A stretch of DNA of 64,000 nucleotides from Scolanthus callimorphus. Its lineage: Eukaryota; Cnidaria; Anthozoa; Actiniaria; Edwardsiidae. Shown one piece after another: positions 1 through 8,878 of this stretch. Position numbers and translations under genes: made by a program. The notes under the pieces are model-generated. The model saw nothing but the letters and a program-made list of their open reading frames with translations. It was not told the DNA's origin and made no database searches. The stretch lies in NCBI GenBank assembly GCA_033964015.1, contig CM066919.1:14673646-14737645 (forward strand), given 5' to 3'. Numbering within the stretch: position 1 is the stretch's first letter; every line of letters starts with the position of its first letter.

Positions 1-925
1 TTCAGGTCTCTACATTTTGGCTAGGGCTACCTCCATCTTCTTGTTGAGAACATTAATTTCCCGTTCTCTCTCGGTCGCATTTGTCTTCCGACATGTCATT
101 CCCTGCTGTATTTCCCCTCCATTCTCCGTCCCTCGCTCTTCTTTTCCCTTGTGAAACAACCGTGTTTATCGACATATTATTATTATCTGTCTCCGCTTCA
201 TTGCTGTAGACTTTTAGTCTAAAATACCTTGATTTGACAGCTTGCTTTAGAAACGTTTCAGTTTTGATGAAGGACTTTTCCTTCACTTGTCGAAAATTCA
301 AACACAAAATAACAAAATCTCTAAACATCCCTACAAGCGCGCGCGTGCTCATTTTCCCGCTCAAAAACTGGTGGGTTACCTGTGCGACGACGGACACACG
401 GAAACCGGAAGTCCATCACAGAATCGGTCGATGCATATACACTTTTGTTTTGTTCCTTTTTCTCCTGCATGTAGCTATGGGGCTCCGCTATCAATGAAAC
501 GCCCCAGGGGGGACCAGGACAAGAGGTGGGGGATTGACTTTTAGTGATTTATTTTGTCAAGTCGCAAGTCTGGGGCTAAAACTAACAGTCAATTCTAAGC
601 TAAATTCCCCACCATAAGGAAACTATAAGAAAGGATTTGTCAGTCAAACAAACTGGATTAGGCAATTAATACCCCCACTAGGGTGAGCGTTGCAGGTCAA
701 AGTCTACACCCTATGGCGAGAAGGCTTGTTCCACCCCCCATCCCATGCTTGGGTCCCCCCTATTGACTTTGTTGTTACAGTTTTATGCACAATGCTAAGC
801 CTTTAAGATTGACATTTTTAGTATAGTCAGTGTAACTATCTTTGAAACGACATGGGGTTGAAATATATGTTTGCATACAACATGTCTGAGTTATATTGTA
901 AAGAAAGTAACTTTACATTTGTGAT
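1..925. other. No gene supported; repeat-derived intergenic DNA
   Basis: I see no recognisable protein domain here. Short overlapping frames occur on both strands between about 50 and 550, but none has a known motif or convincing splice context. A lysine/glutamate-rich frame on the minus strand (about 170 down to 13) could be the end of a coiled-coil exon, but it is only about 50 codons and is not called. Short C-rich tracts lie near 508 and 735. Confidence 0.5.
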
Positions 926-1415
926 TCAAACAGACTGGTCAGGGTTTTTTCGGATTTCTTTCTCATTATCAGCTCCCGGTAAATTTCTCTCAACAATGTC
1001 AACATCGTCTTCTTCACTGTTATCGAGTGTGTGGATGTCCTTTCTTGCTAGGATCCATTCATATCTAAAAGCAACCTCTCTAACAATGCACATGTTGTGT
1101 AAAATGCAGCATGCCATGGTAATTGCATTGACAGTAGGAATTGAGGACTCGTTGGTAAACAAAAGAATTCGAAATCTTCCTTTTAACAATACAAATGTCG
1201 GTTCTACCACCATCCTTGCACTCGAATGTCTGTAGTTGTAGTATGCTTGAGCGTCTGTCACTTTATTATGTGTATAGTGCTTCATTGATCTTGGTGTAAG
1301 TTAAAATGCCGAGTCTCCGATTTCGAGATATGGTACCCTTACACCCTCAGTAACCCTGGGTTACCAAATTGACTGTTTCTTCATTATTGATGAGTCATGG
1401 GTATTTCCCGCGTGC
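926..1415 (-). pseudogene. PIF/Harbinger transposase C-terminal fragment (DDE_Tnp_4)
   Basis: The minus-strand frame carries the end of a Harbinger-type transposase: YNYRHSSARMVVEPTF, KGRFRIL and ACCILHNMC, which in this family form the last conserved block around the third catalytic acidic residue (established knowledge of DDE_Tnp_4). The frame runs on to an acidic tail and stops near 926. From about 1075 to 1415 it is nearly identical to the transposase copy at 3138-3520, but lacks an internal piece present there and lacks everything upstream. It therefore retains the natural C-terminus that the downstream copy has lost. It lies outside the inverted repeats of element 1, so it is a second, mostly deleted copy or a rearranged end of the same element. 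Confidence 0.85.
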
Positions 1416-1641
1416 CAAAGTGCACTACAAATGTGCAGGTTGAGGCCTTTTCGCGTCTTTGCTTTCTCTTTTTCCTCGTTGAACTTCTGTTCTGGTAGCC
1501 GACAAAGTTATTAGTCTCTCGTCCAGCGGAAAAAGGTCTTTTCCATTATGATATCTGTTTTTGCAGTAATTAACAGCACAGTAAACCATGATATAAAAGA
1601 AAAAAGAAAAATCTAAAGCAACGTATTTACAAAAAATGCGG
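1416..1641. other. Short gap, nothing recognised
   Basis: I see no coding or structural signal here. The stretch joins the transposase fragment to the left terminal repeat of Harbinger element 1. Confidence 0.5.
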
Positions 1642-1666
1642 CTAGGCATTTAGTTGTCGACAACTA
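1642..1666 (+). repeat. Left terminal inverted repeat of Harbinger element 1
   Basis: This is a perfect 25-bp match, inverted, to 4995-5019. It contains the self-complementary motif TAGTTGTCGACAACTA, which recurs several times near the right end and is a plausible transposase or Myb-protein binding site (inference). Confidence 0.85.
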
Positions 1667-1761
1667 GAAATGTCCGATAGGGGTATTCCACACACTGACG
1701 ATGGCGCTGAGAGATTGGGAACCAATAGCTTACTACGCATGCTCACGTGTATTCTTTCAAA

Positions 1762-3136
1762 ATGGCGTCCACACCAGGTAAAGAGAAAAGTGGCAAAAGA
1801 AAAAACAGATTTACTGACGCAGAAAAACGTGACCTAGTTGATATAGTCTGCAACGAGGACACTACTAATGCAGACGGGACTCCGGGTGAGCCTATTTTGG
1901 TAAAACTTAGGTCAAAAACTATATCGAACAAGGAGAAAACATCCCTTTATCGATCAGTGGCCGATCAACATAAAGACAGGGGATATGACAAAAGGAATCC
2001 AAAAGGGATAAAGCGCATGTGGAACTTGCTGTTCAGCGAGTATATTCGGGCGAAAGAGGTTCTTAAAACGAAATCCGGAGTAAAAACTCTGAAGTGTTCT
2101 CCTTGGGTCACAGTCATAGCAGAGGGGATGAAAAGATGCGAAATCGAGGCAGATCTAGACGACATGGTGCTCGATAGTCAAGATCTCGATCATGTGACAA
2201 CCAGGTATGAGATATTTGCTGTCTTTTATTATCTAGTAGCAGATCAAATGCCAGTGAGTTTTCCCCATGCTCCTTATTTATTTAACAAGATGCTTTTTTT
2301 GGAATAAATTGCATATATCACATAACGTGCACTATTTAACTTATCTCATTATACACTGACTTTGAGTTTCTCAATATTTACTGTCATTGTTTTCTTCAAT
2401 GCGATTTGCAGTTTCCAAGGTTTTACACCCGGGGGTACTTGGACCAATATAACAGGGGGTGTGTAACCCTGAGATGTCTTGTTTGGATGTTTTGAGATAT
2501 ACAAAAAAAAAATGTGTGAACTCTCTCATCCTCAAAAAGTTCAGAGGGAGTAAATGATAAACCCCCAGAAACTAATCAGACCTCCCTGTCACGTATGATC
2601 CAAGTGCCTTCCCTCCCTCAGGTTTTGCAATATTGCACAGTTCAGAAAAGTAGATTCATACTGGTACCCCTAACAAAAGAGACTGGGACTTTCAGAGGGA
2701 TGTGAGGGTAGGGCATGGACATTTTTTCTCAAGTATACTTTTCCAAAAAAAATTATTAAAGGCTTTGTTCAGCTTTTTATTGTGCTTCTAGCTTGAACTT
2801 TAAGCCATAAACAGAACAAACAATAATAATCTATCATTAAAAAATATATTCAAGGTTGGAACATTGTATAAACAACCATTTACCTGTCCTGTCTGCTGTA
2901 GCTAAATATTCACCATTTCCTTAAGCTCTACAGAAACCTCATTGATTGCTGATCATGAACCAGAAAATTGTGGAGAAGAAGATATAGAGTCAGATCCTGG
3001 AGATGAAAAAGATGATGCTACAGCCAAAGAAGATACAAATGTTGATCCTGGAAGCAAGGACACAACAAAAAGATCAAAAGCAGCTGATGCAATTGCAAGA
3101 GACAAAACAGCTAAACGTAAAACAGCAAATGTCTAA
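1762..3136 (+). CDS. Myb/SANT-like DNA-binding protein of Harbinger element 1, two exons
   Basis: The first exon starts at the ATG at 1762 (MASTPGKEKSGKRK). It encodes a basic helix-rich domain with RFTDAEKRDLVDIV and a WNLLFSEY segment, the spacing expected of Myb/SANT or MADF-like domains carried by Harbinger transposons. In that family this partner helps the transposase enter the nucleus and bind DNA (established knowledge). The frame is open beyond 2202, but a strong donor (CAG|GTATGAG) lies there. A phase-compatible acceptor at 2924-2925 leads to an acidic/lysine-rich exon 2926-3136 ending KRKTANV. The exon join is inferred. The stop sits one base from where transposase sequence begins, so the two genes are tail to tail. 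Confidence 0.65.
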
Positions 3137-4808
3137 CAAGCAACCTCTCTAACAATGCACATGTTGTGTAAAATGCAGCATGCCATGGTAATTGCATTGA
3201 CAGTAGGAATTGAGGACTCGTTGGTAAACAAAAGAATTCGAAATCTTCCTTTAAACAATACAAATGTCGGTTCTACCACCATCCTTGCACTCGAATGTCT
3301 GTAGTTGTAATATGCTTGAGCGTCTGTCAGTTTATTATGAGTATAGGGCTTCATTGATCTTGGTGTAAGTTTAAATGCCGAGTGTCCGATTTCGAGATAT
3401 GGTACCCTTACTCCCGCAATAACCCTGGATACAGGGGGGAAAAGTTCCTTTCTTTTTTTCCAAAATGAGTGTTTCTTCATTATTGTTGAGCCATGGCTAT
3501 TTCCCGCGTGCCCCATTGTAGCGGCAAGAATACGATAATCTGCCCCAGCAACGATTTGTAGAACTAGGGAATAAAACCCTTTAAAACACCATAACATCTT
3601 TCTTCTTGCAAATGAACCCCGTATCGGGATGTGGGACCCATCCCTTGCACCGATAGCCATTGCATAGCCACGCCCAGTTTCAAAGAGCTCAGCTTGTTTC
3701 CTGAGGTCTTCATGAGACGGAGTTTCCAAAAATTCTTGGCCAAATTAATCGCATACTGATTGTGCAACTTCAAGACAAATCTCGGTACAAGTGGACTCAC
3801 CTACTCCAAACATCCATGAAATTGACGAATTTTGGAGAGATTTTAAAAGATGGTGGCACGACAAAAACAACGAAGAAATAACATTAGAACATAAAACAAT
3901 TTTCTATGGCCTTTGCCCTGAAAAAAGAGAGGGAAAGCCTCTAAACCTATGCCTGCTCTTTGCAAAACAATACATTTACGGAGCATACAAGAAAAGTGAA
4001 CTAGTTTATTTTAAAGCATTTTTAATATACCTCAAGTTACAGTTAGACATCGAAACAGCTCACAGTGCTACAAAAGTAAAGATGTGAAGTGTGTTGTTGG
4101 CTTGCGCGCTTGCAACTATCTATTATTTACAGAAATAAAAAAAGGGATAATGTAAATATAATATTAATAAGTTTTGTCGATACGAAATGTAATGGAAAAA
4201 AGACAAAACTTGTAAAGTCGTAGATAGTTTTTTTTTCAATTATGTAACGTGTAACGTGTTGTCTGTAAATTGTGTAAAATTGAAAACCTTAATAAAATAT
4301 ATATTTTTTAAAAATCCATGAAATTGTCCTGCCTGAGTCGCCACTTCCATATCGCCATAGCAACCCTTTCATCAACGTTGATAGACTGCCTCAATCCTGT
4401 GGTCTCTCGATAAATATAAGGGGTCAGTCTTTCAACAATAAGGAGAAAAGTACTCTTGTCAACTCGTAAGTTCGTGATATAGTCGTCGTCACGCCAGTTC
4501 CCACGGCACGTTGCCCAAAACTCCAAAACTCCCGCGAACGAACTTTCCGCCATATTCGCCGTTCAATTCTTTTTGATAAAACTTCCTGAATCATAACTTG
4601 TTGGTGAGCACATGCTGCTACAGAAAATTACATCGTCAGTGTCGTATTGAGATCCAAGCGTGAGTGGTGAAGGTAGATCAAGAAGAATGTTTTCTTTACC
4701 AAATATTTTCTTTCTGTATTCCTCCATGTTTGAAAGAGAGGGAAAACCGCTGACAGAATAGCGCGCAGAGTCTAAGAAGTAATCGGCAACTAAAGCGAAA
4801 GTCTCCAC
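3133..4808 (-). pseudogene. Harbinger transposase of element 1, interrupted by a LINE
   Basis: Read on the minus strand, the N-terminal part (4553-4327) has LRVDKSTFLLIVERLTPYI and NVDERVAMAIWKW, the helix-turn-helix region of Harbinger transposases. A further frame, 4808-4563, lies upstream in the same phase and is separated by one TGA; it may be the true N-terminus. The catalytic part (3811-3138) has FGVGEST, GARDGSHIPI with the first aspartate, and the YNYRHSSARMVVEPTF block. Damage seen: a TAA at 3745-3747, a 489-bp LINE insertion (3825-4313), and loss of the C-terminus at 3138, where the frame stops after CIVREVA. The better-preserved C-terminus is in the fragment at 926-1415. Confidence 0.85.
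3825..4313 (+). mobile_element. 5'-truncated LINE insertion with 13-bp target duplication
   Basis: The sequence is bounded by the direct repeat ATCCATGAAATTG at 3812-3824 and 4314-4326. It ends in an A/T-rich tail after AATAAAATATATA. The 5' part is coding: DEFWRDFKRWWHDKN, LEHKTIFYGL, PLNLCLLFAKQYIYGAY and a stop near 4087, which is the C-terminal tail of an L1-like LINE ORF2. A short 3' part, flanking duplications and a tail are the hallmarks of target-primed reverse transcription (established knowledge). Removing the insert and one repeat joins the two parts of the minus-strand Harbinger transposase. Confidence 0.92.
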
Positions 4809-4843
4809 ACACTAGAAAAACGCAAAAAAATTCGGTCGTCGAT

Positions 4844-4917
4844 AACTATTAGCTGTCGACAACTAAGCAGTTTCCCTTTTCGAAGGGAAACTGCTTTGTT
4901 GTCGACAACTAATAATT
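4844..4917. repeat. Long hairpin in the Harbinger right subterminal region
   Basis: The arm 4867-4878 (GCAGTTTCCCTT) pairs perfectly with 4883-4894 around a 4-base loop. Pairing continues outward through copies of the TGTCGACAA palindrome, giving roughly 35 paired positions with a few mismatches. Further copies of the TIR motif lie at 4923-4940 and 4977-5010. Confidence 0.85.
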
Positions 4918-4994
4918 GAGCGTTTAGTTGTCGAAAACTAGCACCACAGACTACGTTTTTTAGTTGTGGATAACGTTTAGTTGTCGATCACTAA

Positions 4995-5019
4995 TAGTTG
5001 TCGACAACTAAATGCCTAG
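4995..5019 (-). repeat. Right terminal inverted repeat of Harbinger element 1
   Basis: This is a perfect inverted match to 1642-1666. Just outside, TAGTCTGTGG (5017-5026) is the inverse of 4944-4953. Confidence 0.85.
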
Positions 5020-5037
5020 TCTGTGGAGGGCCTAAAG

Positions 5038-5346
5038 GAGCTTCGCGTGCTGCACGACATACTGAAAGATGTCTTTAATTTTGAAACTGGCGAAGTTAGA
5101 CCATCTAAGGGCACTGGAACCCGCTAATTTGATCATAAGCTGAGGGCAATAAGTCTTCATTGACAAGAGAACGTTATTGCTGATACCAGTAGAAGAAATG
5201 ACCAAGCAACTCTTGAAGGAAAGAGAAGGCGTCTAGCGCACGCATCAGTGTTGTTGAAATGTGCAATGTATGTGGACACTCTCGAACCTGCTAGGCAACT
5301 CTCACTCAGGAAGAACACGAGCGGCAGAATAGGCTATATTATTGAC
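5038..5346 (+). pseudogene. hAT-like (DUF4371-type) transposase remnant
   Basis: One frame reads ELRVLHDILKDVFNF, then PSKGTGTR, a stop, DHKLRA, a second stop, and then an open stretch with IADTSRRNDQATLEGKRRRL and LLKCAMYVDTLEPARQLSL. This order (the GTRW-DHK motif, then LEGKRRRL, then LLKCA) matches the C-terminal half of cnidarian hAT-like proteins with a DUF4371/RNase H-like domain (recognised from general knowledge of the family). The two stops lie in the same frame, and the segment between DHKLRA and IADTS is shorter than expected, so there is also an in-frame deletion. At 5346 it switches abruptly to a different protein tail. Confidence 0.7.
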
Positions 5347-5433
5347 CTTAGCAAGCCAGCAGCAACAGCACCAACAGAATAACCAGCTCATGGCGATGAT
5401 GATTGGCCTCATGCAGAAGAGTGCCGAAAAATA
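5347..5433 (+). pseudogene. Glutamine-rich tail of a Myb/SANT-like transposon protein
   Basis: The frame reads SQQQQHQQNNQLMAMMIGL and ends QKSAEK before a TAG at 5431-5433. Such a Q-rich, methionine-rich short helix is a common C-terminal end of Myb/SANT-like proteins in Harbinger-type elements. It follows the hAT remnant in a different frame, so the junction is probably a rearrangement. About 190 bases of 3' sequence with no further coding signal follow. Confidence 0.45.
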
Positions 5434-5872
5434 GGAAGACTTTTTTGTATTGACATGAAAACTGTTCAATCAAGATTGCTTTGTTGTATTTGAACAGTAC
5501 ACAGGACAAGATTACTAGTCAGTGTTGGAAACTTTATGTCTGGTTTGAACTGGTCAGCATTTTGGGATGAAAATGCCCTAATTTTAGTTATCTTAGCGAT
5601 GAAAACAAAAAAGCTTATAAAATGTTATGTACACGGATATTTGTACCAATGGAATCTCGCAGTATACACAGGAAAATTGTGCATGACAAGCATGATTTGA
5701 AAAGCTTTATTTCCAACCGTTCATATGATGCTGTCGTGGGATCTCATGCTTTTCACACCAATTCATTTATACAAAATTTTCCTCAAATTTTCCAAGAGAA
5801 AATGTTTACATTTCCTGTTACCTTATCAGCTGCCTGTTACTGTGATTCAGACCCCTGCTTTTTACGCTACAA
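5434..5872. other. No gene supported
   Basis: An open frame of 103 codons covers 5622-5933 on +, but it has no recognised motif, and its end runs into the terminal repeat of the next element. I take it as chance. Confidence 0.5.
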
Positions 5873-5929
5873 TAGGCCATTTGCACTGACCGGGTCACGT
5901 GACCCCAACTACCTCTTAACGAGATGTTT

Positions 5930-6616
5930 GTAGAAGCCCTAAATGTAATAACTGGCCCTAAGTGTAATAAAGGCCCCAAGTGTAATAAGAAATGGCCGTA
6001 AGTGTAATAAAGGCCCCAAATGTAATAAAAATTGGCCGTAAGTGTAATAAAGGCCCCAAATGTATTAAAAAGTGGCCCTAAGTGAATAATGGCAATGATC
6101 ATACAAACTGGCAGTAGCGACTTTTGTAAGTTCCCTAGAACAGGGATACAGAATAGAACGTGTTGCAGGTTTAAGGTCAGCTTCTCAAAGAGTAGCAGCA
6201 CACACCTAGTCACGTGTTCCATGAGTACCCTGAAGCCGATACTTAATAATACAAAGCCCGCGGTCTTTGCTTCATATTAGACCCCGTTTACATGCGGTAG
6301 AAATATCCGTCCTAGTTGGAGTGACAAAAACGGTATTTTGGGACTTTAAAAAGTGGCTGCTCAATAGAGGATGGCCGCTTGATTGAGGTATCACTGTAAT
6401 TTATTGATATAACAACGTTGACTTATTCCAACTAGGACGTTGTATGACCATTGCCATTATTACACTTAGGGCCACTTTTTATTACACTTGGGGCCTTTAT
6501 TACACTAAGGGCCAATTTTATTACATTTGGGGCCTTTATTACACTTAGGGCCAATTTTTATTACACTTGGGGCCATTATTACACTTAGGGCCAGTTATTA
6601 CATTTAGGGCTTCTAC
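5930..6616. mobile_element. Foldback element with tandem-repeat arms
   Basis: The left end GTAGAAGCCCTAAATG at 5930 and right end CATTTAGGGCTTCTAC at 6616 are perfect inverses. Each arm is about 150-180 bp and is built from alternating short units, GTAATAAAGGCCCC and TGGCCCTAAGTG with variants. The centre (about 6110-6430) is unique sequence without a gene. This is a non-autonomous foldback element. Confidence 0.85.
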
Positions 6617-6685
6617 GAAATCAATTCTAGAAATCAAAATCAAAATCAATTCCAGAAATCAAAATCAAAATCAATTCCAGAAATA
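6617..6685 (+). repeat. 25-bp tandem repeat, about 2.6 copies
   Basis: The unit ATCAATTCCAGAAATCAAAA followed by TCAAA is repeated almost exactly, directly next to the right end of the foldback element. Confidence 0.8.
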
Positions 6686-6831
6686 TAAAGAACCAATTGA
6701 TATTAGTCAGAAACCCAAGTTTCAGCTTAAAATCTCTAACCTGGAGCAAATGGCAGCGAGTTGAATTTTCAAGATTTTATTCAGAATGTATGGGATTTGG
6801 GTCACGTGACCCAGTTAGTGCAAATCGCCTA

Positions 6832-7755
6832 TTGCCTCCCGAGGGAAGGAAATTGAAATTGAAGGGTGTTAGTAGTAGTACAGAAATGTCTTCAGTGGGC
6901 GGCAAAATACCTCATTATTGTCTTTCACCTTCTTTACAACTTATGATTACTATACATTAATGGCATGCTATACACTACTATACATATTTATAAAATAACT
7001 CCGATAGTATGCGCGAGTATTGGTCGAAAACCAATTACAATCACGCTATGGTAATTTTATACTACATAGCTTTGACCGGAGTGTGTTTCCACTCGCCAAA
7101 CTATGAGAAAACCGGCGACAAAACTACAGCTGTTTCTATCATTTCTCCAGCTAAATCTTTAAAAAAACATCTATATAATGATGAAACCTTCAGAAAACGA
7201 TAGAACAGATTGGCAGAGTGAGGAAATAGCGATATGGACAGATTCTTTTTGATTCGGCAACAAGTGAAAACGATCAAATCAAACGTGCGACCGGCAAATC
7301 GACGGAAAATGGCAAGGTGAGTTAAGTTTTGCCACTCATAAATTTACGCAGTTTAATGATAGTTATACAAGAGGGATTGCATACAAAATAGAGGGTATTA
7401 GCTTCTTTTTGTCTAAACAACCTTTCGAGTTCATTTGTCCTACGAAAACAGACAAAAACAACGGCTCGCATAAAATTTTCTGTGGAGATTTTTGTAAACT
7501 GTGTGCTGCCACTTTTCAGCGATTTCGCATGTCAAATACATTCATTTTCAAGGCATTTTTCTATTGAAGACGATTGACTGAATGAAATCTCTTTCGTTAT
7601 AAGCTGAACAAAAGTGCTTTATAAATTTCCATGTTTTGAATGGTCTCAGTAAAGAGAAAACACAAAATAATTGAGCGAATTGAGCCACACTGAGTTCGAT
7701 CAAAACTCTGCACAAATGTTGTTCTTTAAGGCGTGCTTTGTTGTTATTTTATAAC
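6832..7755. other. No gene supported
   Basis: Only short frames without motifs are present (for example about 7009-7203 on +). No splice or repeat structure stands out. Confidence 0.5.
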
Positions 7756-7900
7756 AGAAATAGAACACATTTCATCCTAAGTACCATAGCCTAATGATAG
7801 CACTTGCGAAAGGTTGGTCGAACAACAAATAACTGTTCTCCTAACCTTTCACGCGTGCTACCAACAGGCTATTGTACATGGAAAAATGTGTTCTATTTCT
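7756..7900. repeat. Hairpin MITE of about 145 bp
   Basis: AGAAATAGAACACATTT at 7756 is inverted at 7884-7900. Inside, TAGCAC-n-GCGAAAGGTT at about 7798 pairs with AACCTTTC-n-GTGCTA at about 7844. Almost the whole segment can fold into one imperfect hairpin. Confidence 0.75.
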
Positions 7901-8878
7901 TAAATAGGACCTCAAATGCCTTGAGCTCAATCAACAGGGATTTAGTGGCCCAGTGTGACAAAAGAAATGACAAGGCTAGTCTTCGCCACTAGTCCCATAA
8001 TTAAAACGGTTTGGCATGCAATTTGCACACTAGTGGCTTGTCCCTGAAGCAACTGCTCCTTTAGATTTTTACCCCGTTGTGTTGAACTCTACACAAATGG
8101 ATATAGGCATGGTTATATTACTCTTTCACACAAATTATTCTTGTAGGGTGGGTGGCTGTAAATCAAAGAATTCTGATGTGAGGTTTCCATATAGACAGGT
8201 TAAAGCATTCCTCAGTATAGCACAAACTATATAAATCTTACCAAATGTTACTAAGCCCTATCTTCATTTGTTTTAATCAATAAATTCAAAATAATTGAGG
8301 ATGTCTCCAAACCAGCATTCCACACAGATGCGAAATGCACTCATGCTGGTATTTAAGTCATGCATAAGTGGGGTAAGAGGAACATTCCTAAATGGTGCCG
8401 GTAGGTGAACACGCAGTGGATAGGCTGGGTCGCCATATATGCACAGTGGGTCATCAGTAGGGGAGTAGGCATTTCTCTGCAATTCTGTTAAGAGACTTGA
8501 CTCTGCCAACATGCTCGCATCATGTTTCCTGTTCTCTATAATACAAAACAAAGTTCAATTTATCAATAAAACTTAATTATATAAAGAAAAAGATAATTCC
8601 TTTTGGTAATGACAATAAAATAGACATTTTTTAAGAGCAATATATGTTTACATCTTGCTCTTATTTGTCATTGTGCCTGTTTGTCTTACCATACTCCCCG
8701 TTTGCTTGTTTGACTGTATTTTTGTGTGGTCAACTGTTTATGGAAAGGGGGAATGCAAAATGATATTGGGCAGTCACAAAAAAATCTGCACCCCCCTGTT
8801 CAGGAGCATCCTGGAATTCGAGTGTAGCACCCAATGTAAGAAGAAATTTCACGGTGGATATCTCCCAAATGGAATTAA

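Larger units (their letters stand above)
1642..5019. mobile_element. PIF/Harbinger DNA transposon, element 1
   Basis: The limits are set by a perfect 25-bp inverted repeat at 1642-1666 and 4995-5019, starting CTAGGCATTTAGTTGT. Inside lie a Myb/SANT-like gene on + and a DDE_Tnp_4 transposase on -, converging. That gene pair and orientation are typical of animal Harbinger elements. No clear 3-bp target duplication is visible at these ends, so the true terminus may lie slightly further out; the motif TAGTCTGTGG just outside the right repeat is also present inverted at 4944-4953. The transposase has an in-frame stop, has lost its C-terminus and contains a LINE insertion, so the element is inactive. 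Confidence 0.8.
5873..6831. mobile_element. Inverted-repeat element with GGGTCACGTGACC ends
   Basis: The segments 5873-5904 and 6799-6831 are inverted copies with a few mismatches. They share TTTGCACT and the palindromic GGTCACGTGACC core, which contains the E-box CACGTG. No coding capacity is seen inside. It resembles a MITE of about 960 bp into which the tandem-repeat foldback at 5930-6616 may have inserted. Confidence 0.65.

Noticed and set aside
5622..5933. 103-codon frame on +
   Set aside because: No motif; it ends inside the terminal repeat of an element; expected by chance in AT-rich DNA.
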